Below, in pieces: positions 12,920 through 16,929 of a DNA stretch of 16,929 nt. The position numbers and the translations under genes are program-made. Each line of letters starts with the position of its first letter. Positions within the stretch are counted from its first letter, which is position 1. The notes under the pieces were generated by a model, which ran no database searches, had not been told where the DNA came from, and saw only the letters and a program-made list of their open reading frames with translations. Location: positions 1-16,929 of the forward strand of contig JAOUPL010000018.1 in the NCBI GenBank assembly GCA_029879825.1, written 5' to 3'. Source of the stretch: Candidatus Bathyarchaeota archaeon. GTDB lineage: Archaea > Thermoproteota > Bathyarchaeia > Bathyarchaeales > Bathyarchaeaceae.

Positions 12920-13827
12920 GCATCACCCCTTTCAGAGTCTCCCTGCGCGTAATATTTCAGGAACAGTTGTTCTAGGCTGTAGGTTTTCAGATTCATGTTC
13001 AGTATCCGATGTTTTGACACAACCTCGATCACACCGTCAAGGTTCTCATTTACGGTCAATACTATTCTGTCATTATCCTGTTGTAACCCGCTTACGCCCT
13101 CAAGTTTGAACTCATCGATGGTGAAGGGATCACCAAATTCAACCTCGAGCACCTTCCCTGTCTTTTCCTGCAACGCCTGTATTTCCTCCACTACTTTCAC
13201 CTGGCCTTTTCTAATAATCGCCACCCTATCGCACACTCTCTCCACATCTGCCAGAACATGCGAAGACATGAAGACGGTTTTTCCCTCCTTTTTTTCCTCG
13301 CGCAGAATACGATAGAACTCCTGTTTCATGAGCGGGTCAAGCCCCGAAGTTGGCTCATCCATAATGATAAGATCCGGATCGGCCATCAGGGCCTGAACGA
13401 TTCCCACCTTCAGTTTGTTGCCCTTAGAAAGCTCATTCGTCTTCCGGCTAAGATCGAGCTCAAGCCGCTTAGCAAGCGACACCATTTTTTCCGTTGACCC
13501 GCAGCCTCTTAATGACAGCAGATACTTAAGATAAGAACTGACCTTAACCGATGAAATGAGACCAAAATCTCCGGGCAGATACCCTGTCTTTTCTCGTATC
13601 GCGACGGCATCTCTGTGGGAATCCAATCCAAATATGGTTATCTCGCCTGCTGTTTTTGCAATCAATGCCAGACAACTCCGTATAGTGGTTGTCTTACCTG
13701 CTCCGTTAGGTCCAAGAAAACCCACTATTTCGCCCTTGTAAACAGCGAGATTCAGGTCTTTAACGCCAACATTGTTTCCGTACATCTTTGTCAGATTCTC
13801 TATTTCAATTACCTTTTCCTCAGTCAT
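12916..13827 (-). CDS. ABC-2 exporter ATP-binding protein
   Basis: This 303-residue ATPase has Walker A GPNGAGKTT at 39-47, Walker B LIIMDEP at 153-159 and switch histidine H190 in SSH. The Q-loop reads YLPGDFG, with glycine or proline in place of the usual glutamine, and the signature is LSKG rather than LSGG; both variants are common in the ABC-2 subgroup of GYLPGxF ATPases. A C-terminal domain of about 90 residues follows. GGGTGA lies seven bases before the ATG. It is transcribed divergently from two regulator genes across a long palindrome, which suggests that these control the exporter. Confidence 0.92.
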   Translation of the reverse strand: MTEEKVIEIENLTKMYGNNVGVKDLNLAVYKGEIVGFLGPNGAGKTTTIRSCLALIAKTAGEITIFGLDSHRDAVAIREKTGYLPGDFGLISSVKVSSYLKYLLSLRGCGSTEKMVSLAKRLELDLSRKTNELSKGNKLKVGIVQALMADPDLIIMDEPTSGLDPLMKQEFYRILREEKKEGKTVFMSSHVLADVERVCDRVAIIRKGQVKVVEEIQALQEKTGKVLEVEFGDPFTIDEFKLEGVSGLQQDNDRIVLTVNENLDGVIEVVSKHRILNMNLKTYSLEQLFLKYYAQGDSERGDA

Positions 13828-13844
13828 TTCGCGTCACCCGCTTT

Positions 13845-13864
13845 AAATTTCATGAAACTTGAAA
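13845..13864. promoter_or_regulatory. Second operator-like copy in the exporter leader
   Basis: AAATTTCATGAAACTTGAAA matches the inner part of the divergent palindrome (13905-13924) at 17 of 20 positions, 60 bases away and in the same orientation. It lies in the 5' leader of the exporter ATPase gene. It also contains the perfect palindrome TTTCATGAAA. Confidence 0.5.
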
Positions 13865-13890
13865 CCGGCATGTACTGAGGAGGCTCGACT

Positions 13891-13934
13891 ATTTAAACGT
13901 TTTCAAATTTCATAAATTTTGAAAACGTTTATAT
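13891..13934. promoter_or_regulatory. Divergent promoter with 36-bp palindromic operator
   Basis: An inverted repeat spans 13895-13930: left arm AAACGTTTTCAAATTT, spacer CATA, right arm AAATTTTGAAAACGTTT, differing by one base. TATA-like boxes overlap both ends: TTTAAATA on the minus strand for the exporter and TTTATAT (13928-13934) for the regulators, the latter at leaderless distance from the ATG at 13963. A regulator bound here would block both promoters. The regulators encoded next door are the natural candidates. Confidence 0.75.
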
Positions 13935-13962
13935 CCAACGTTCTCCCATATGTTTCATCAAG

Positions 13963-14490
13963 ATGAAAAACAATAAACATCGCCTCATCGAAAGGAAACT
14001 GAGAACGGTCGAAAAAAGACTTATAGATTTAATAACAAACATGGGTTACCTGAAGGGTCGTTCTCACAAAGCTTCCGAGATCACAGCACACATATACATC
14101 CACCAAGAAGCCACTCAAAAAATTCTCCGCAAACTCACAGGATACTCCTTAGGAACCATATCAACAGCTCTTCAGGCTCTGGAGAAGCAAGGAGTCGTCA
14201 ACAAACATTCCGACCCAGACACACACGAATACCACTATGAACTCGACGGAACTATCTCACAAATCGGGTTTCGATCACTGACAGATGTTCAACGGTATTT
14301 ATCCCAAATGAAAGAATTCTTCCGAGAGATTGAAGCAAAACTAAGTCACCCTCACCTTTCCACGAAAAAAGGGTACGAAAACATTCGCCGATTTCTCGAC
14401 GAAATGAACACCCTCATTCCAGCTTACGAACGCGTGATGCAAAGATTTCAAACCTTCACTTCTGATTTTAAACCAAAAAGAGAAGTGTAA
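13963..14490 (+). CDS. GbsR/MarR-type winged-helix regulator 1
   Basis: This 175-residue transcriptional regulator has a winged helix at about 35-100. The recognition region LTGYSLGTISTALQALEKQG (58-77) is typical of the GbsR branch of the MarR superfamily (COG1510). The wing is DPDTHEYHYELDG, and the C-terminal half is helical and probably makes the dimer. Transcription starts from the TTTATAT box within the palindrome, so the mRNA has almost no leader. It is followed after three bases by a second regulator of the same family, and both lie divergent from an ABC exporter, a common arrangement for autoregulated repressors of efflux genes. The effector is unknown. Confidence 0.85.
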   Translation: MKNNKHRLIERKLRTVEKRLIDLITNMGYLKGRSHKASEITAHIYIHQEATQKILRKLTGYSLGTISTALQALEKQGVVNKHSDPDTHEYHYELDGTISQIGFRSLTDVQRYLSQMKEFFREIEAKLSHPHLSTKKGYENIRRFLDEMNTLIPAYERVMQRFQTFTSDFKPKREV

Positions 14491-14493
14491 CAA

Positions 14494-15036
14494 ATGACCT
14501 CTAGCAAAGTCTCCCAAGACCCTCACAGATTTGATCCAGAGATCCGCCAAATAGAGCAAGAGATCGTAGAATTCTTTGCAGAAAAATCTCCTGAATTCAC
14601 TGGTCGCCACCCAATAATCGCCACGGTCTTGACATATTTTGACATCAGAAGAAGCCTGACCCAACAAGATTTGCAGGACTTGACAGGTTTTTCCGCAGGA
14701 ACCATCTCCAAATCTGTTCGCCAGCTTGTTGACATGAACCTAATCACAAAAGAAACAATTCCAGGCTCACACAAACACATTTACAGAATGGAGAAGTTGC
14801 CCTTCACATCAGCACGTTATTTCTTCAGAACTGAAAAACTCCTTGAGGAAATGGAAAAAGAGCTCAAGGAAATGAAAGACACGCTGGATACTCACGCAGA
14901 AGAAATGAAAGACATCAAAGGATACCAGAAGATCTACACCACCATAACACAATTGTTGGAGTTAATATCCACTATGCCAACGTTTATGGCGTTGATCGAT
15001 GAAGAAATAGGGAAGTTCATAAAAGAAAATAAATGA
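14494..15036 (+). CDS. GbsR/MarR-type winged-helix regulator 2
   Basis: This 180-residue paralogue of the preceding regulator has its recognition region LTGFSAGTISKSVRQLVD at 63-80, aligning with LTGYSLGTISTALQALEK. A long charged helix at about 112-141 (KLLEEMEKELKEMKD) looks like a coiled coil for dimerisation. The start is three bases after the first regulator's stop, with no clear ribosome binding site, so translation is probably coupled. The tandem pair may form a heterodimer, or each may bind one of the two operator-like copies upstream; this is inference. Confidence 0.85.
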   Translation: MTSSKVSQDPHRFDPEIRQIEQEIVEFFAEKSPEFTGRHPIIATVLTYFDIRRSLTQQDLQDLTGFSAGTISKSVRQLVDMNLITKETIPGSHKHIYRMEKLPFTSARYFFRTEKLLEEMEKELKEMKDTLDTHAEEMKDIKGYQKIYTTITQLLELISTMPTFMALIDEEIGKFIKENK

Positions 15037-15061
15037 CAAAACGCTACGCTCGAGCGCGCGC

Positions 15062-15130
15062 AAGGTTAAGAAAGCCTGTGAACTGATAGAGGTTGACCTG
15101 CGCCGCGAAACTATAACAGTAGTTGACTAA
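15062..15130 (+). pseudogene. Possible gene-end remnant
   Basis: One frame reads KVKKACELIEVDLRRETITV and ends at TAA at 15128, with protein-like composition but no start codon or ribosome binding site. It overlaps the end of the convergent cysteine-rich gene by a few bases. It could be the 3' remnant of a lost gene or chance. Confidence 0.2.
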
Positions 15131-16170
15131 TTTTTTAATGTGCGCGCACGCTTGCTACGAGAATTGGGCTTTCCTCGGTATTCCTTTGGTATGTGAATAG
15201 CAAACTTGCACTCGAAATCGCCTTTCAGGACAGTTTCGATGACATCTGCCTTGACGGTTTGATCAAAGATAACATCCCAAGGTCGCTTCTCAAAGCCAGC
15301 ACTGCAGTAGCAGAAGTTAGGTGAAATCTCTATGCCTGATTTTATGGCTTCCCGCACCCAAGGGCAGTGGCAGTAGTAATACCTCTTCATTCTTTCGTCT
15401 TTCTCATGTAAATACTCCTTTGCCATGTAAGGAATTTTTGTGACGTAGATTATGTCTCCTTTTCTAATGCCGTTCTGGCAGGATGGGGTGTTACGGACAT
15501 ACTCAAGGACTTCCTCATCAATCTCTTGGTTGAAAAACAAAGTGTTCTCTTTCATGTGTTCCTTGAGCAGGTCAACAAATTCTTGGTGCCTTTTCCTCAA
15601 AAAATCGTCTATGTCTTTCGACTCAAGAAACTTTTTCCTTTCCTCTAAATAATATTCTTTTGGACCTGCATGTGGTCCGCTTAACAAGATCTCCCTGCAT
15701 GTATTCTCATCCAGCTCAGCTTCAAGTCTTTCCATGAACTTCTTCGTCGTTTTCGGCCAATCCTTTGAAGGCGAGCCTAAGAGGGGCAGCTCGATTCCTT
15801 CAAATATCTTTGCGTGCTTGACTTCACCAACAGTCTTTCGCACCGTGTTGGAAAGTTCCTGCAAAACGTTGCTACCATCCAGAAGTTGTTGCAAGGCAAC
15901 GTCTACTTCTTTGTTATTTACAAAGCGAGCATACCTTAGCAGGCCAACAAAGTTATCCCACTCGTTCTTCTCATCGTCCATCAGATATTGCACAAAGCTT
16001 TGAAGGTCATTGACCGTGGCGGTGTTGAAGTCTTTGCTCTGATTCTTCCTCTTCAGAAACGCCTCAAATTCATTAACCATTCTGATATGAGCTTGGATTG
16101 TCTCTTCACTCAGCCCTTTTCTGACCCGCTGGCCTTTAATACAAAACTCTCTGAACCCTTCTTCATCCAA
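15127..16170 (-). CDS. Unrecognised Cys-rich protein with recombinase-like N-terminus
   Basis: This 347-residue cytoplasmic protein starts at TTG, supported by GAAGGT seven bases upstream. Residues 17-95 (LSEETIQAHIRMVNEFEAFL, then VNDLQSFVQYLM) resemble the helical SAM-like core-binding domain of tyrosine recombinases, but no catalytic R-H-R-Y domain follows. The middle is helical and charged. Residues 265-330 form a cysteine-rich domain: YYCHCPW (C267, C269), NFCYCSAGFE (C287, C289) and LKGDFECKFAIHIP (C321). The last part recalls the GD.CxF.I ending of the L-2-amino-thiazoline-4-carboxylic acid hydrolase and 4-vinyl-reductase-like folds, which bind small ligands or metals. Function unknown. 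The C-terminal tail is strongly basic. A TATA-like AAATTAAATG lies about 45 bases upstream. Confidence 0.75.
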   Translation of the reverse strand: MDEEGFREFCIKGQRVRKGLSEETIQAHIRMVNEFEAFLKRKNQSKDFNTATVNDLQSFVQYLMDDEKNEWDNFVGLLRYARFVNNKEVDVALQQLLDGSNVLQELSNTVRKTVGEVKHAKIFEGIELPLLGSPSKDWPKTTKKFMERLEAELDENTCREILLSGPHAGPKEYYLEERKKFLESKDIDDFLRKRHQEFVDLLKEHMKENTLFFNQEIDEEVLEYVRNTPSCQNGIRKGDIIYVTKIPYMAKEYLHEKDERMKRYYYCHCPWVREAIKSGIEISPNFCYCSAGFEKRPWDVIFDQTVKADVIETVLKGDFECKFAIHIPKEYRGKPNSRSKRARTLKN

Positions 16171-16253
16171 ACTTGTTACCTTCTTGCGCTACATTGACCC
16201 CAGCCCAACATTTAATTTTTGGCCTTGTCCAATTCGGCTTGTTTGTTTTTTGG

Positions 16254-16303
16254 TCGGAAGTGGAGGATTCGAATCCCACCCACAGTGAAAATATCTTCCG
16301 AAA
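16254..16303 (-). other. tRNA-like block, copy B
   Basis: On the minus strand, TCGGAAG (16301-16295) pairs with CTTCCGA (16260-16254), which is directly followed by CCA, like an acceptor stem. Between them lie CACTGTGGG, which resembles a tRNA-His anticodon loop with GTG, and a T-arm-like GGGATTCGAATCCTCC. The D-arm and variable region are missing. The 42 bases at 16262-16303 align without gaps to 4893-4934 (32 identities, same orientation). It is too short to be a normal tRNA. Confidence 0.4.
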
Positions 16304-16352
16304 ACTCCCTTTTTTCTGTCTTATGAACGAAAATTTGCAATTTTTAACGAAG

Positions 16353-16360
16353 TTTAAATT
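16353..16360 (+). promoter_or_regulatory. TATA-like box of the glycosylase gene
   Basis: TTTAAATT lies 23-30 bases ahead of the ATG at 16383 and there is no ribosome binding site, so the mRNA is probably leaderless. Confidence 0.5.
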
Positions 16361-16382
16361 TCTAGCGCGGCTATTTTATGTC

Positions 16383-16929
16383 ATGGCAAAGAAGTTCGTA
16401 AGATGTTGGAATACCGACAATCCACTTTACATTAAGTACCATGACGAGGAGTGGGGGGCTCCCGTCCATGATGACAAAACATTGTTTGAGTTTCTAGTGC
16501 TCGAAGGATTCCAAGCTGGTTTGACCTGGGAGCTCATACTTAAGAGAAGAGAGGCTCTGAGAAACTCTTTCGACAGTTTCGACCCGGAGAGAATAGCTGA
16601 GTACACTGATGAAGATGTAAGACGTCTCATGAGCAATCCTGACATAATCAGAAACAGGGCGAAGATATTGGCGACTATCAATAACGCCCGTAGGTTTAAA
16701 GAGATTCAGGAGGGTTTCGGCTCCTTCGACGCCTTTGTCTGGCAGTTTGTTGGAGGAAAGCCCATCAACCATGCCTTTCGAGATTTCTCAAATTTCCCAT
16801 CAGAATCTCAGGAGTCGAGAGCAATGAGCAGGGAACTGAAAAAGAGGGGGTTCAAGTTCGTTGGGCCCACTATTTGCTATGCCTTCATGCAAGCTGTCGG
16901 TTTGGTGAACGACCACTTAGTCCAATGCT
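16383..16929 (+). CDS. tag: DNA-3-methyladenine glycosylase I, 3'-truncated
   Basis: This enzyme removes 3-methyladenine from alkylated DNA to start base-excision repair. The 182 visible residues cover nearly the whole family length; the frame runs off the window edge. It follows Escherichia coli Tag closely: RCWNTDNPLYIKYHDEEWG at the start, LEGFQAGLTW with E41 and W49 in the base pocket, ALKKRGFKFVG-like ELKKRGFKFVGPTICYAFMQ and VNDHLVQC at the end. The zinc ligands C8, H20, H178 and C182 match the zinc snap of the family. The start is ATG with a leaderless-type promoter. Confidence 0.95.
   Translation, partial: MAKKFVRCWNTDNPLYIKYHDEEWGAPVHDDKTLFEFLVLEGFQAGLTWELILKRREALRNSFDSFDPERIAEYTDEDVRRLMSNPDIIRNRAKILATINNARRFKEIQEGFGSFDAFVWQFVGGKPINHAFRDFSNFPSESQESRAMSRELKKRGFKFVGPTICYAFMQAVGLVNDHLVQC

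Noticed and set aside
1..16929. CRISPR arrays, rRNA genes, insertion-sequence transposases
   Set aside because: I saw no regularly spaced direct repeats, no rRNA-like blocks and no transposase motifs.

Overview
This window comes from an archaeal chromosome of moderate G+C. Its promoters are TATA-like boxes (TTTAAA, TTTATAT), several mRNAs look leaderless or have short leaders, and other genes carry GGTGA/GGAGG ribosome binding sites ahead of ATG, GTG or TTG starts. The gene set (GbsR/MarR-type regulators, ABC-2 exporters, a small CAW-type cysteine protein, heliorhodopsin, a bacterial-type staygreen protein) fits a TACK archaeon such as a Bathyarchaeia lineage. That placement is inference, because the window holds no marker gene.

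Layout. Bases 1-2080 hold the end of a membrane-anchored surface protein, a 55-residue hypothetical protein, a HAD-family hydrolase, a dispersed repeat (R1) and a small cysteine protein gene interrupted by TAG. Bases 2289-4477 are a two-gene ABC-2 exporter. Bases 4478-4952 hold no intact gene; they contain a decayed fragment resembling the start of an AlkD-type DNA alkylation repair enzyme, repeat copy R2 and a tRNA-like block.

The core of interest is 4953-10325. It holds a heliorhodopsin, a divergent 34-residue zinc-ribbon protein, and a probable minus-strand operon: exported five-TM protein, staygreen (Mg-dechelatase family) protein, MsrB, and perhaps a DUF523-DUF1722 protein. A divergent PrxQ/Bcp peroxiredoxin and a convergent MsrA follow. 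The heliorhodopsin/zinc-ribbon and exported-protein/peroxiredoxin intergenic regions carry the same 54-bp element (51 of 54 identical). It has TATA-like boxes facing outward on both sides of a central TGTTGC-N6-GCAACA inverted repeat. I read this as a light- and oxidant-linked regulon: a retinal photosensor or transporter, a tetrapyrrole-acting enzyme, and methionine-sulfoxide and peroxide repair under one regulator.

Bases 10563-16170 carry an acyl-CoA dehydrogenase, a second ABC exporter whose permease has an FN3-like outer domain, two tandem GbsR/MarR-type regulators divergent from it across a 36-bp palindrome, and an unrecognised cysteine-rich protein with a recombinase-like N-terminal segment. 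The window ends in a nearly complete DNA-3-methyladenine glycosylase I. A second copy of the tRNA-like block (16262-16303) mirrors the one at 4893-4934, so the 11.3 kb between them may be an old island.
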